Below are positions 1 through 8,856 of a DNA stretch of 64,000 nt, piece after piece. The notes under the pieces were generated by a model. The model was not told the origin of the DNA, did no database searches, and saw only the letters and a program-made list of their open reading frames with translations. The position numbers and the translations under genes were made by a program. Origin of the DNA: Pyrobaculum sp. WP30 (lineage in GTDB: Archaea > Thermoproteota > Thermoprotei > Thermoproteales > Thermoproteaceae); the NCBI GenBank assembly GCA_001189275.1, contig CP012158.1:1-64000 (forward strand), given 5' to 3'. The stretch's first letter is position 1. Each line of letters begins with the position of its first letter.

Positions 1-34
1 TGAAAGTATTTATATCAGCTTTGTCCGTCTACAC

Positions 35-1204
35 ATGGCTATCATCATTGAGGAGGCCGTGTTTTCGCCCAGTTATGTGCCGCCTAGGCTTCCACATAGA
101 GAACAACAGCTGCAACAACTCGACATGATATTAAGTAGCTGGTTGCGGAACCCAGGACATCACTACCCGAGGGTAACCCTTCTCGGCAGGCCTGGCACCG
201 GCAAGACCGTAACGCTACGTAAGCTGTGGGAGTTGCGGCAGAACGAGTCCAAGGCCCGCTTTGTATACATAAACGGCTTTCTCTATAGAAACTTCACGGC
301 AATTATAGGGGAAATCGCCAGGTCGTTAAATATCCCGTTTCCAAAACGAGGCCTAAGCAGAGACGAGTTCCTAGCCCTCCTAGTTGAGCACCTACGCGAG
401 AGGGATCTCCACGTCTTTCTGGTTCTGGACGACGCGTTCAACTTCACGCCGGATATACTTTCCACCTTTATCAGACTAGGTCAGGAGACGGATAAGCTCG
501 GCGCGTTCAGAATGGCCCTAGCCATTGTGGGACACAGCGATACGGTTCTCAACAACCTAGACCCCTCCACGAGGGGGATAATGGGAAAATCCGTCGTGCG
601 GTTTACCCCCTACACCAAAGACCAAATATTCGACATACTTCTCGACAGGGCAAAGGCAGGTCTTGCGGAGGGTTCCCACAGCGAGGACGTGCTTCAGATG
701 ATCGCCGATATCACAGGCGCGCAAAACCCGCTGGACACGAGTAAAGGCGATGCTAGGCTTGCCATAGACATCCTCTACAGAGCGGCCTACGTGGCGCAAC
801 AAAACGGCAGGAGACAGATAACGCCGGAGGACGTTAGGAGGTCGTCAAAGGAGGTCCTATTTGGCGTTTCTGGAGAGGTGCTTACAGGTCTACCACTACA
901 TGAGAAACTGTTCCTGTTGGCCATCGTGAGGACTCTCAAGACTTCACGTACGTCGTACGTGACCTTTGGAGACGCCGAGGAAACTTACAAAATCACATGT
1001 GAAGAATATGGCGAAAAGCCGAGAGTACACAGCCAGCTATGGACGTATCTAAACGATTTAAGAGATAGAGGCATTATAGAGACCCGGCAAAACAAAAAAG
1101 GCGAAGGCGTTCGGGGACGCACCACATTAATATCCATAGGAACAGAACCTCTAGAGACACTTGAATTGCTCCTCACTAGGATGATTAAAGAGGAGCTTAG
1201 ATGA
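35..1204 (+). CDS. cdc6: Orc1/Cdc6 replication initiator
   Basis: Origin-recognition and helicase-loading AAA+ ATPase of archaeal replication, 389 aa. Walker A (GRPGTGKT) lies at residues 51-58 and Walker B (VFLVLDD) at about 127-133. The last 110 or so residues form the expected winged-helix DNA-binding domain. A TATA box (TTTATAT, 9-15) sits 23 bp before the ATG, which supports a leaderless start. The stop overlaps the start of the next gene, a wHTH regulator, so the two are probably cotranscribed. Archaeal origins often lie beside cdc6, but the upstream sequence is outside the window, so no origin can be called. Identification is secure. Confidence 0.96.
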   Translation: MAIIIEEAVFSPSYVPPRLPHREQQLQQLDMILSSWLRNPGHHYPRVTLLGRPGTGKTVTLRKLWELRQNESKARFVYINGFLYRNFTAIIGEIARSLNIPFPKRGLSRDEFLALLVEHLRERDLHVFLVLDDAFNFTPDILSTFIRLGQETDKLGAFRMALAIVGHSDTVLNNLDPSTRGIMGKSVVRFTPYTKDQIFDILLDRAKAGLAEGSHSEDVLQMIADITGAQNPLDTSKGDARLAIDILYRAAYVAQQNGRRQITPEDVRRSSKEVLFGVSGEVLTGLPLHEKLFLLAIVRTLKTSRTSYVTFGDAEETYKITCEEYGEKPRVHSQLWTYLNDLRDRGIIETRQNKKGEGVRGRTTLISIGTEPLETLELLLTRMIKEELR

Positions 1205-1491
1205 CTGTGGAGGAGGTGCTCGGCGCGCCGCTTCGGATACGCATAATACTGGCTCTGTGGAAGACCGGCGAGGTAAACGCCACAGAGCTCGCGAAGAGAC
1301 TGGAGACCAACTACAGCCAGCTCGTGGCCCATCTCAAGTTCCTCTCTAGATACGGAATAATAGAAGAGAGGCGTATAGGACGCGCTAGGCTGGTCAGGCT
1401 GCGGAATACGAACCTCGTCGAGGCGCTGGCAAAGGCGCTAGAAGAGATCAACGAAAAACTAAAAACCAGACACGCCTCCCCACAGGGCTGA
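1201..1491 (+). CDS. ArsR-family winged-helix regulator
   Basis: Small 96-aa DNA-binding protein. Residues 5-75 read as a winged helix: PLRIRIILALWKTGEVNATE, then a recognition helix (YSQLVAHLKFLSRYG) and a wing (EERRIGRARLVRL). This is typical of ArsR/Lrs14-like transcription factors. The C-terminal 25 residues are helical and could dimerise. Its ATG overlaps the cdc6 stop (ATGA), implying translational coupling with the replication initiator. No cysteines are present for metal sensing. The ligand and targets cannot be told from sequence; autoregulation or a role near the origin is only a guess. Confidence 0.85.
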   Translation: MTVEEVLGAPLRIRIILALWKTGEVNATELAKRLETNYSQLVAHLKFLSRYGIIEERRIGRARLVRLRNTNLVEALAKALEEINEKLKTRHASPQG

Positions 1492-1555
1492 CCCGGGGGC
1501 TAAGATGCGCTGAGCGATTTGCGTTAGAGTTAAAACACAACGCCCACAAAACCTC

Positions 1556-2149
1556 ATGGGTGCTCGGTTTGAGCGCTACATATTAGACTTGCTCCCAGCC
1601 CTTGGGCTGTTTCCGAAGGCGTCACGGCATCGGATATACCGAAACGGCGTGGAGGTGGGCGAAGTCGATATACTGGCCGTTGACGGAGACGGAAACACCT
1701 ACGCGGTTGAGGTCAAGGCAGGTAAAATCGACATCACAGGAATCAGGCAGGCCTATATCAACGCGAAGCTCACAGGGGCTAAGCCTCTTGTGATAGCCCG
1801 CGGGTACGCAGAAGAGGGCGCTAGAGAGTTGGCCAGAGAACTCGGCGTTGAGGTGGTGCTGTTGCCAGACTACGTATTTCTTTCAGTCGACGATTTGTAC
1901 ACAGCCTTCACAAACGCCTTCGTTAGGTCGCTCGCCGTCATAACCGCCATAGTAACCAACTTACAGGTGGACGAGGTAGAGGCTATTGAAAGCTGCCCAG
2001 ACGTAAGTTGCGTCTGCGAAAAGATAAACTGTGAAACCTTGTTTAACAAACTACCGCGAGAGGCGAGAAACTTCGACACTTTACTCCAAGCTGTAAAAAT
2101 CGCGAAACTGTTGCCAAAGCTCTGCGACAACCTGAAGAAACAGGCCTAG
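1556..2149 (+). CDS. PD-(D/E)XK nuclease-like protein
   Basis: 197-aa protein with a restriction-endonuclease-like core in residues 1-110. GEVDILAVDGDGNTYAVEVKAG contains the acidic residue and the E-x-K signature of PD-(D/E)XK nucleases. The fold is common to Holliday-junction resolvases, RecB-type nucleases and orphan archaeal nucleases. The C-terminal part is helical with four cysteines near 145-160 (CPDVSCVCEKINC) that could bind zinc or form disulfides. An AT-rich element at about 1528-1534 (GTTAAAA) fits a leaderless ATG. The substrate is unknown; a role in DNA repair next to cdc6 is plausible but unproven. Confidence 0.75.
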   Translation: MGARFERYILDLLPALGLFPKASRHRIYRNGVEVGEVDILAVDGDGNTYAVEVKAGKIDITGIRQAYINAKLTGAKPLVIARGYAEEGARELARELGVEVVLLPDYVFLSVDDLYTAFTNAFVRSLAVITAIVTNLQVDEVEAIESCPDVSCVCEKINCETLFNKLPREARNFDTLLQAVKIAKLLPKLCDNLKKQA

Positions 2150-2218
2150 AGACTTCTCACCGACACCGCCTATAGACCACCACGATAACATATTTACGGC
2201 ATTCAAAACTGTGCTAAC

Positions 2219-3316
2219 ATGGAGAAACTTGTGGAGGAGATAAGGCACCGATTCAAGCCAAAGATAAGGCCCATAGAGTGGAGGGGCGACAGACTTGTGT
2301 TACTTGACCAGAGAGTTCTGCCGTTTGAGACGAGATACGTAGAGGCAAAGACCGTGGCTGAGGTGGCGGAGGCCATACGCGACATGGTGGTTAGGGGCGC
2401 GCCCGCCATAGGCATTACAGCGGCATTCGGCATGGTGGTTGCGTTAAAGGAAAAGAAGCCGAAAACCGTAGAAGAGGCGCTACGCACATTGGCCTCCGCG
2501 AAGGAAGTGCTGGCGAAAACAAGGCCCACGGCGGTGAACCTCTTCTGGGCGCTTGAACGTATGTACAACAGAGCAGTTGAGCTCGCAGGTAAGACCGCCT
2601 CCGCGGCGGAGCTCACCGCCATGTTGGAAGAAGAGGCTAAGAAGATCTTTGAGGAGGAGCTGGATGCGGAGATCAGGATAGGTCTCTACGGCGCCGAGTT
2701 GTTAGAAGACGGCGATACCGTACTCACCATATGCAACGCCGGGGGTCTAGCCACGGGAACCGGCCTAGGCACCGCCACGGCGCCTGTATATGTGGCCGCA
2801 ATGTTGGGGAAACGCGTATCGGTGATCGCGCCGGAGACCAGACCTTGGCAACAAGGGGCTAGGCTCACGGTGTATGAACTCGTCCACAACGGGATCCCCA
2901 CGACCCTCATTGCAGACACCGCAGTAGGACTTGTGCTATATAGGCGGCTGGTAAACATCGTCATGGTGGGGGCGGACCGCATACTTCTCGATGGACATGT
3001 ATACAACAAAATAGGCACGCTTAACGAGGCGGTGCTTGCCCATGAATTTGGAGTACCTTTTTACGTGCTGGCGCCGACCAGCACCATAGACCCACGCGGC
3101 AGGGTGGAGGATGTAAAGATCGAGGAGAGGGATCCCGACGAGGTCCGCACCGCGAGGTCAGAACAGGGCAAGGTCTACGTTACGTCAAGAGACGTCCCGG
3201 TGTTTAACCCCGTATTTGACGTCACGCCGCCGAAATTCATAACCGGCATAATAACAGAGAGAGGCGTTGCAACGCAACCGCTTAACAAGAACCTACGTAA
3301 ATTGTTGAAATCTTAA
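2219..3316 (+). CDS. mtnA: Methylthioribose-1-phosphate isomerase family (aIF2B-like)
   Basis: 365-aa member of the MtnA/aIF2B family. It would isomerise 5-methylthioribose 1-phosphate to the ribulose form in methionine salvage; archaeal relatives can act on ribose 1,5-bisphosphate. Signatures include [15 protein letters not shown] near residue 60, the catalytic CNAG motif near 170 and GADRILLDG near 245 supplying the catalytic Asp. The end ([13 protein letters not shown]) is typical of the family. Length is normal. A TATA-like box at 2188-2196 lies about 26 bp before the ATG. Substrate assignment between MTR-1-P and ribose-1,5-bisphosphate is not certain from sequence. Confidence 0.9.
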   Translation: MEKLVEEIRHRFKPKIRPIEWRGDRLVLLDQRVLPFETRYVEAKTVAEVAEAIRDMVVRGAPAIGITAAFGMVVALKEKKPKTVEEALRTLASAKEVLAKTRPTAVNLFWALERMYNRAVELAGKTASAAELTAMLEEEAKKIFEEELDAEIRIGLYGAELLEDGDTVLTICNAGGLATGTGLGTATAPVYVAAMLGKRVSVIAPETRPWQQGARLTVYELVHNGIPTTLIADTAVGLVLYRRLVNIVMVGADRILLDGHVYNKIGTLNEAVLAHEFGVPFYVLAPTSTIDPRGRVEDVKIEERDPDEVRTARSEQGKVYVTSRDVPVFNPVFDVTPPKFITGIITERGVATQPLNKNLRKLLKS

Positions 3317-3422
3317 CACGGCAAAACCAGGTCCCTAACGGTGTAACTATTTAAAAACGCTACCTTCGACAAAAATATACTAAGGTACGAAAAGTTTTAA
3401 ATATAGTAAAAGTCAGACGGCG

Positions 3423-3737
3423 ATGAAATTCGAAAATATCGAGAAAAGACTTATAGAAGCCCTAGTTGTCCTCTTGCTAAACGCAAAGGGCCGTGTGGTC
3501 AGCATCAAGGCGACATCCTTGGCAAAACTAGCAGGTCTAGGCTCAGACCACAGCGCCATATTAAAAGCAGCACGGCTCCTGCAGAAGCTTTCTAGGCACC
3601 AGTTCCTCACCACAGCCCCGGACTCCAAGAAAAACAAAACCTACCGCTATATTCTGAAATCTGAAGACGAGCTGTGGCAACTGGTGCGGAAAGACCCGGA
3701 ACTGGCAAAAGAACTTCTCGTCAAAATACTTAGATGA
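3423..3737 (+). CDS. Conserved hypothetical, winged-helix-like
   Basis: 104-aa basic protein. The pattern is helix, helix (KATSLAKLAGLGSDHSAILKAA), then a basic beta region (KKNKTYRYIL) and an acidic helical tail. This resembles a small winged-helix or HTH module, but no named family is recognised. A strong TATA box (TTTTAAATATAG, 3391-3402) sits 25 bp before the ATG. Its stop overlaps the ATG of the RNA methyltransferase that follows (ATGA), so the two form an operon. It may assist or regulate that enzyme; this is inference only. Confidence 0.75.
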   Translation: MKFENIEKRLIEALVVLLLNAKGRVVSIKATSLAKLAGLGSDHSAILKAARLLQKLSRHQFLTTAPDSKKNKTYRYILKSEDELWQLVRKDPELAKELLVKILR

Positions 3738-4861
3738 ATCTCTATGGCATCGAGATAGATGAAGAACTCTACAAACACCTCCTTGAATACTTATCCGACG
3801 CAGAGATAGACGCGTTGTTCCGCTCAATCACCACGCCTCCGCCGCGTTACTACATAAGAGTAAACACGTCAAAAACCACGCCACAAGAACTACTCAAGAG
3901 ACTGAACTCAAGAGGCGTCCCAGCCTACAGAGACGAGGTCTTCGACGATGCGTTGTGGATGCCCGTGGAGGGGCCCTTCAAGATACCAGAAGCAAAGAAA
4001 AAAGTAATCATAGATAAAAAGGCGGCTGAAAGCGTTATGTTAGGCGCCGACCTATACGCGCCGGGCGTGGTGAAAACCGACCGTATAAGAAAAGGCGACG
4101 AGGTCAACGTGGTTGCCGACAACGGAAAGATAGTCGCCTACGGCATAGCCGTGGCCGACAGCGACGAGGTCATGAAAACAAGAAAAGGGCCATACGTCAA
4201 AGTGGAGAAGTCTCTCTACAAGACACCTAAGATAAGGGATCTCCCCGAGTACAAAGACGGCTTGTTCTACAGCCAAAGCCTTCCCGCAATCGCCGTGGGT
4301 TATGTCGTGAGCAACCTCGGGGCCGTCACCGCGGTTGACCTCAACGCGGCGCCCGGCGGAAAAGCCACACACCTAGCCCAGATGGGGATTCGCGTCGTTG
4401 CTGTAGACCGATCGCATCCGAAGATCGCCAGGATGAAGGTCGAGGTGGCGCGGCTGGGGGTGGCGACCCACGTAGACACGCTCCTTCACGACAGCCGATA
4501 TCTCGACCGCGACTTCCCCCGATTAAAGGCAGAAGTCGCTCTTGTGGATCCCCCCTGTACAGACATAGGAGTCCGTCCAAAGATCTACCACAAGGTGACG
4601 CTAGACGCGGCAAAGACGCTGGCGAAATACCAGATACAGTTTTTAAAAACCGCCCTTAAACTCGCGCCCCGTGTTGTATATTCAACCTGCACCCTTACAT
4701 ATGTAGAAAATGAGGAAGTGATAAAGAGGGTCAAAGCCGAGCTTCTAGACCCTGGCCTGACTATCGGCGCGCCGGGGTGGGACTGCCCGGAATGCAGAAG
4801 ATTTCTGCCGCATATCCACAACACCCCAGGCTTCTTCCTCTCACTGCTAGAAAGGCGGTAG
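3734..4861 (+). CDS. RNA cytosine-C5 methyltransferase (NOL1/NOP2/Sun) with PUA domain
   Basis: 375-aa SAM-dependent RNA m5C methyltransferase acting on tRNA or rRNA. An N-terminal region is followed by a PUA RNA-binding domain at about 90-165 (KKVIIDKKAAESVMLGADL onward). The Rossmann domain carries the SAM motif AAPGGK (205-210). The two family cysteines are in DPPC (Cys275) and the STC motif (Cys319). The embedded PUA and overall length match archaeal Trm4/NSUN6-like enzymes. The start codon overlaps the previous stop, giving a two-gene operon. The target nucleotide cannot be assigned. Confidence 0.9.
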   Translation: MNLYGIEIDEELYKHLLEYLSDAEIDALFRSITTPPPRYYIRVNTSKTTPQELLKRLNSRGVPAYRDEVFDDALWMPVEGPFKIPEAKKKVIIDKKAAESVMLGADLYAPGVVKTDRIRKGDEVNVVADNGKIVAYGIAVADSDEVMKTRKGPYVKVEKSLYKTPKIRDLPEYKDGLFYSQSLPAIAVGYVVSNLGAVTAVDLNAAPGGKATHLAQMGIRVVAVDRSHPKIARMKVEVARLGVATHVDTLLHDSRYLDRDFPRLKAEVALVDPPCTDIGVRPKIYHKVTLDAAKTLAKYQIQFLKTALKLAPRVVYSTCTLTYVENEEVIKRVKAELLDPGLTIGAPGWDCPECRRFLPHIHNTPGFFLSLLERR

Positions 4862-4862
4862 G

Positions 4863-5090
4863 TCAACTCAGCGACTTTAAAGTCTTTGAGACATAGGCGT
4901 TGCACTGCTTCTTGTATGAGCAAAAGTTACATGCAAGAGGACTCTCACCGCGTAGTCTTCTTTCGACTAATTTACATATATTTTTTATATAGTATTGTGG
5001 AAAGCAGTCTCTACATACAAACGTATTCTCATTTATATACGCTATGTTTTTAAAATTCACCTCCTTACCGCAGACGGCACAAAGAGGCAT
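4863..5090 (-). CDS. Small zinc-finger protein
   Basis: 75-aa protein with two cysteine-pair clusters: CAVC and CRDC in the first 30 residues, then CNFC and a CSYKKQC group near the end. It should bind one or two zinc ions. The ATG at 5090 is preferred over an upstream in-frame TTG at 5105, because the palindromic TATA ATTAAT (5109-5114) lies about 22 bp upstream of it. It converges almost flush with the RNA methyltransferase gene and diverges from the AMMECR1 gene, sharing that TATA. Function unknown. Confidence 0.7.
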   Translation of the reverse strand: MPLCAVCGKEVNFKNIAYINENTFVCRDCFPQYYIKNICKLVERRLRGESPLACNFCSYKKQCNAYVSKTLKSLS

Positions 5091-5108
5091 ATACCTCCAT
5101 GGCAAGCA

Positions 5109-5114
5109 ATTAAT
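5109..5114. promoter_or_regulatory. Shared palindromic TATA box (ATTAAT)
   Basis: The palindrome is centred 21.5 bp from the minus-strand ATG (5090) and 24.5 bp from the plus-strand ATG (5136). No other TATA-like element lies in the 45 bp between the two genes, so one box probably drives both leaderless transcripts. Confidence 0.55.
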
Positions 5115-5135
5115 ATCTGTTTCACCTGAAGAGAC

Positions 5136-5786
5136 ATGTTTCGGCCATACTCCTCTGAAGAAGGCACATACCTTGTTAAGTCATCACGACGCGCAGTAGA
5201 GACGTACCTAAAAACGGGAAGAATCGAGGTTCCAGATAACCCACCTCCCAGGCTCCTCAGCGATAATTACGGCGTATTTACCACAATAGAAACCGCGAAA
5301 GGCGACAAATACGAACTCAGGGGGTGTATAGGCTACCCGGAGGGCTACAGAAACACGCTATACGCAACTATCTACAGCGCAATAGGTGCCTGTTGCCAAG
5401 ACCCACGGTTCCCAGCGCTACGCTCCGAAGAGCTCCCGCACGTAGTTTTTGAGGTGAGCGTATTAAGCCCGCTGAGCTTGCTTGCAGAGGACCCCAGAAA
5501 ATACCCTGAAATGGTGGAAGTGGGGCGCCACGGTTTAGTGATAAGAAGGGGGCCATACGCCGGGCTCCTCCTGCCGCAAGTGGCCGTGGAGGAGTGCTGG
5601 AGCCCCGAGGAGTTTCTGATAAACGTCTGCATAAAGGCTTGGCTTCCGGGCGACTGCTGGCTAGACCGGCGGGCCAAACTGTACATATACGAGGCGCAGA
5701 TATTCCGCGAAAAATCGCCAATAGGCGAAGTCCATGAACGCGACTTGGTTTCAGAAGCCGCTAGATGTAGTCCAAAAACTCGATGA
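5136..5786 (+). CDS. AMMECR1-domain protein
   Basis: 216-aa protein of the AMMECR1 family, conserved from archaea to human, with the signature LRGCIG at residues 61-66. The family is of uncertain biochemical role and is often fused or linked to MEMO and radical-SAM domains. Length is normal. Seven cysteines include CIG and the ACC pair near residue 88. Its last 26 bp overlap the 3' end of the convergent membrane-anchored gene. A MEMO-family gene occurs separately at 49.5 kb in this window. Confidence 0.92.
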   Translation: MFRPYSSEEGTYLVKSSRRAVETYLKTGRIEVPDNPPPRLLSDNYGVFTTIETAKGDKYELRGCIGYPEGYRNTLYATIYSAIGACCQDPRFPALRSEELPHVVFEVSVLSPLSLLAEDPRKYPEMVEVGRHGLVIRRGPYAGLLLPQVAVEECWSPEEFLINVCIKAWLPGDCWLDRRAKLYIYEAQIFREKSPIGEVHERDLVSEAARCSPKTR

Positions 5787-6225
5787 GAAAACGGGCGGTG
5801 AGGTAGTCAAGATACTGGTTCCCAACTGCCACGAACTTTTTCCCTCCCCTCCTCACCACGTAGACGTAGAGTTCCCCCAGCCTGGCCTGGAGAAAGTCGG
5901 CATCCAGCTCTTCAATTTTCTCCAGCCCCGAAGGCCTCTCCCCAAGCTCCCTCTCGCCGAGTTTGACATATGTAAATCCGAGTAGCTCCTTCAGCTCCTC
6001 TACACTGGAGGGTATGTAGCCCACCCTTCCGTATGGCGGTATCATTTTATCCACACGCTCTTTCATTTCACCCAGCTGTCTTAGGATTTCTTGTTCGCCA
6101 GGCGTGTACCTAGCCCCCACCTCCTGCGGCGGAGACGACCCCCTGCGGGACACTAGGAAGATTATCAGCGCCAAAACCGCCACCGCCGCGACTAACAACG
6201 ACAACTCCACAATTTGTAGATACAT
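5761..6225 (-). CDS. Membrane-anchored conserved hypothetical
   Basis: 154-aa protein with one N-terminal transmembrane helix (residues 5-25, LSLLVAAVAVLALIIFLVS), a short charged linker with a helical segment (EQEILRQLGEMKERVDKM), and a small mixed alpha/beta cytoplasmic domain ending FLIEFLDYI. A TATA box (ATTATAAA on the minus strand, about 6246-6253) is about 24 bp upstream. The 3' end overlaps AMMECR1 by 26 bp tail to tail. No family is recognised. A predicted C/D-box sRNA lies just upstream on the same strand. Confidence 0.75.
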   Translation of the reverse strand: MYLQIVELSLLVAAVAVLALIIFLVSRRGSSPPQEVGARYTPGEQEILRQLGEMKERVDKMIPPYGRVGYIPSSVEELKELLGFTYVKLGERELGERPSGLEKIEELDADFLQARLGELYVYVVRRGGKKFVAVGNQYLDYLTARFLIEFLDYI

Positions 6226-6276
6226 AGAGATAACTCTCCCTTTGGTTTATAATACTTACAATTATTTTGGCCCTAA

Positions 6277-6330
6277 TTCTCAGCAGGAGCTTCTCTTCAC
6301 AGCTCAGGAGACCCTTAGCTCATCAACGGC
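6277..6330 (-). ncRNA. C/D-box sRNA (candidate, strong)
   Basis: Read on the minus strand: box C TTGATGA (6326-6320), a 12-nt guide GCTAAGGGTCTC, box D' CTGA (6307-6304), a 3-nt spacer, box C' GTGAAGA (6300-6294), a 10-nt guide GAAGCTCCTG, and box D CTGA (6283-6280). Order and spacing are those of archaeal 2'-O-methylation guides. A TATA-like GTTAAAATA (6355-6346) lies about 24 bp upstream of box C. Target sites would be complementary to the two guides, with methylation opposite the fifth base upstream of D or D'. Confidence 0.75.
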
Positions 6331-6411
6331 CATATACATACATACGTATTTTAACTTACCCGCGTCTCTTTGTGAACACCGGACTTAATAAACCGGGCAA
6401 GGAAATGTGAC

Positions 6412-6585
6412 GTGTTCATCTACATGGCCGCCATATACGGTGCAGTGGTGCTGATCATGGGCGTCGTCGGAAACGAGCCGGAGCTCGTCCTACTAGGCCT
6501 AGCTATGATGCTTCTCGGCAACCTTCACAAGCTTGGGAGATTCTTGGTAAAGATGCAGAAGCGTACAATAGACGTAAAGACATAG
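6412..6585 (+). CDS. Small two-helix membrane protein
   Basis: 57-aa reading frame starting at GTG 6412, with an in-frame ATG at 6424. A TATA box TTAATA (6385-6390) is 24 bp before the GTG, favouring that leaderless start. Two hydrophobic stretches (GAVVLIMGVVG and LVLLGLAMMLLGNL) are separated by an acidic turn (NEPE), followed by a basic tail (KMQKRTIDVKT). This is a hairpin inner-membrane miniprotein. It converges with the nfeD gene. No homologue family is recognised; coding status rests on promoter spacing and protein-like composition. Confidence 0.55.
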   Translation: MFIYMAAIYGAVVLIMGVVGNEPELVLLGLAMMLLGNLHKLGRFLVKMQKRTIDVKT

Positions 6586-6641
6586 CTACCGTTAATTCAC
6601 TCAGTCTGCAGAAAGTCCAGCGCTGCTCAGGTAGTGCACAT

Positions 6642-7928
6642 CTAACACTGCGCCGGCTCCACCTTAAGCGTATCGCCTTGAACCTCGACAACGCGTACTC
6701 TACAGCCTTTCTTAATAGGGGTATCAGACACCGCCTTCCAGTACTCTCCAAATACCTTGACAAATCCCGACATGCCGGGCCCTATGTCGTCGATTGCCAC
6801 GCCCTCCATACCTCTGAGATTTGTTAAGAACTCCGATGGTGGTCTCTGTCTGTGAACCGTCACTATTTTATATATCATGAATCCGAGAAATCCTATGAGC
6901 AAAGCTATATTTATATATAAACCAAGCTGGATAAGCCACCAGTCTCTTATATATATAAGTTCACCGCTGAAGACATTCGCCGGGTAGATTGATAGGAAGC
7001 CCATAACCACCAAAACCACCCCCACGCCTGCAACTACCCCATGAGTAGCCATTCCCATCAGGACCTCTGCCATTATCAACACGGCGCCCAGTATTATGAG
7101 AGCGACGCCGAGCCACGCCGTAGGCATGAAGGTAAACATGGAAATCACTAGTATTATTATCGCGGCGACTACGGCGGCTGGGTGACCTGTCAGAAAGGCG
7201 GCAAGGAGCAGGATAAAAGCCAGAAGAGACAGAATACTTGACACCACCGGGTCGCTTAGCCACATCTGTAGAGTCTCGGTAATTGTCGGTTCCACCTTTC
7301 TTATCGCAACACCGGCGATTACCAGCTCCGTCTTCTGGTTTCTGAGCACCACGGAACTGCCGTTTATCTTCCTCAACAAGTCGTTTACGTCAACCGCCAC
7401 AACTTCGATCACTCTGTATCTCAAAGCCTCCTCGGCGCCTAGGTTGACGTTTTGAGTTATGCAAAGCCTCGCAAAGGTGCCGTTGCGTCCATACGACTTT
7501 GCAACAGTCTCGAGGTATCCTATCAAGGCGTTTAGCGTCTTAGACTCGTTTATAGGCGTCCCGCCTGCGATAGGCTGACAAGACCCAATTACTGTATGTG
7601 GAGCCATAGCCGCGATGTGCGTAGACATGAGTATGTAGGTCCCCGCAGACCAGGCGTAGCTGTAGTCCGGGTACACGTAGCCGACGACGGGCGCTTGCGA
7701 GTTACCAATCTCTTTCATGATTTGAAGCGTAGTGTCGGCCAGGCCGCCTGGCGTGTTGAGCAACAGAAGGACCAAGCCGCTGTTCTGCTCAGCTAACGCA
7801 ATCGCTCTCTGTATCTGCGACAGCGTGTAAGGCCCTATAACGCCGTTTATCTCAACTACATATACCGTGGTTACTACATAGGCGTTAGAAAAAAAGACTA
7901 GTAGAAGCAGGAGGAGGAATCTCCTCAT
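6642..7928 (-). CDS. nfeD: NfeD-family membrane serine protease
   Basis: 428-aa full-length NfeD (STOPP) protein. It has a signal peptide or TM at 1-20, a ClpP/SppA-like protease domain with Ser94 in AWSAGTYI and Lys130 in INESK as the likely Ser-Lys dyad, four or five TM helices between about 230 and 345, and a C-terminal soluble OB-fold NfeD domain. Archaeal homologues such as PH1510 cleave the C-terminus of the partner slipin. The start overlaps the slipin stop (ATGA), so the two are cotranscribed. Role: membrane protein quality control. Identification is secure. Confidence 0.93.
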   Translation of the reverse strand: MRRFLLLLLLVFFSNAYVVTTVYVVEINGVIGPYTLSQIQRAIALAEQNSGLVLLLLNTPGGLADTTLQIMKEIGNSQAPVVGYVYPDYSYAWSAGTYILMSTHIAAMAPHTVIGSCQPIAGGTPINESKTLNALIGYLETVAKSYGRNGTFARLCITQNVNLGAEEALRYRVIEVVAVDVNDLLRKINGSSVVLRNQKTELVIAGVAIRKVEPTITETLQMWLSDPVVSSILSLLAFILLLAAFLTGHPAAVVAAIIILVISMFTFMPTAWLGVALIILGAVLIMAEVLMGMATHGVVAGVGVVLVVMGFLSIYPANVFSGELIYIRDWWLIQLGLYINIALLIGFLGFMIYKIVTVHRQRPPSEFLTNLRGMEGVAIDDIGPGMSGFVKVFGEYWKAVSDTPIKKGCRVRVVEVQGDTLKVEPAQC

Positions 7929-8716
7929 TCCTTCTTCTCCCTCCTAGCCAAGGCCAAGGGCAATGCCACGTACTCCATCGTCGGCGGCGTGACTATTATG
8001 AGGTTGTGCTCCCGCGCGATCTCGATGAGCGCATCTATCATCCTGAGCTGCACCGCGGTGGGGTTCTGCGAATATCTCTCGGCTGCCTCCAGGTAGATCT
8101 TACTCGCCTCGTACTCCGCCGAGGCTAACGTGATTTTCGCGCGTCTCACCCTCTCCGCCTCGGCTTGACTCGCCATCGCGCGGAGCAGAACCTCAGGGAG
8201 CTTTATGTCCTTGATGGCGACGGCGGTCACCTTAACCCCCCACGGGGTCACGTGATCGTCCACGATAGACGCGATCTTTTTAGCGATATCGTCTCTATGC
8301 ATCAGTAAAGTATCTAGGTCAACCATGCCCACGACGTCGCGGAGCGTGGAGGCTGCGTAGATGGCGACGGCAGGTATGTGGTTCCTCACGGTCAGCGCCG
8401 TTTTTAGGGCGTCCACCACCCTCAGATAAATAGCGGCGTCTATCGTGACCTCCACGTTGTCTTTTGTCAACGCGCGTTGAGCCGGCACGTCCACAACCTC
8501 AACTCTGAGGTCGTATTTCATAATGGTGTCTATAATCGGTATGATGAACACAAGACCCGGCCCCACCACGCCTACCACCCGGCCTAGCCTAAACTTCACA
8601 GCCCTCTGGTACTCAGGAATTATGCGTATCGCAGAGGAGAGGATGGCGACGAGAATTACAACGGCGAAAAGAACCAATATGGCAAAGGCTACCTGCTCAA
8701 CCAGTTGAAGTATCAT
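7925..8716 (-). CDS. Slipin/stomatin (SPFH/Band 7) protein
   Basis: 263-aa stomatin-like membrane scaffold. An N-terminal TM hairpin region (residues 5-27) precedes the SPFH domain, which begins IIPEYQRAVKFRLGR, and an oligomerising helical region AMASQAEAERVRRAKI. It is the expected partner and substrate of the downstream NfeD protease. Two ATGs lie 6 bp apart, at 8722 and 8716. The TATA (TTATATAG on the minus strand, 8742-8735) is 23 bp before 8716, so that start is chosen. The stop overlaps the nfeD start by 4 bp. Confidence 0.93.
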   Translation of the reverse strand: MILQLVEQVAFAILVLFAVVILVAILSSAIRIIPEYQRAVKFRLGRVVGVVGPGLVFIIPIIDTIMKYDLRVEVVDVPAQRALTKDNVEVTIDAAIYLRVVDALKTALTVRNHIPAVAIYAASTLRDVVGMVDLDTLLMHRDDIAKKIASIVDDHVTPWGVKVTAVAIKDIKLPEVLLRAMASQAEAERVRRAKITLASAEYEASKIYLEAAERYSQNPTAVQLRMIDALIEIAREHNLIIVTPPTMEYVALPLALARREKKE

Positions 8717-8797
8717 GCACATTACAACAACTAACTATATAAGTTTGCGTCTAACCCACGCGGCTAAGAGATATATAGTGGCGGAGACAACCGCCTA

Positions 8798-8856
8798 GGT
8801 GAGGTGAAAACGGGGACGGTCTGAGGGAGTGATGTCAGTTCCGCGCTTCTGAAGCG
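8798..8856 (+). ncRNA. C/D-box sRNA (candidate)
   Basis: The plus strand has D' CTGA (8821-8824), a 4-nt spacer, C' GTGATGT (8829-8835), a 13-nt guide and D CTGA (8849-8852). Box C is weak (GTGAAAA, 8804-8810), followed by a 10-nt guide CGGGGACGGT. A TATA box GATATATAG (8770-8778) lies about 25 bp upstream of the predicted 5' end, and no ORF starts there. It overlaps the 3' end of the GTPase gene on the opposite strand by about 20 nt. The imperfect box C lowers confidence. Confidence 0.5.

Noticed and set aside
1-34. Replication origin beside cdc6
   Set aside because: Only 34 bp upstream are in the window and they contain just a TATA box; no ORB-like repeat can be judged.
6586-6641. C/D-box sRNA on the minus strand (two CTGA boxes)
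   Set aside because: No acceptable C or C' box at the right spacing and no TATA box.
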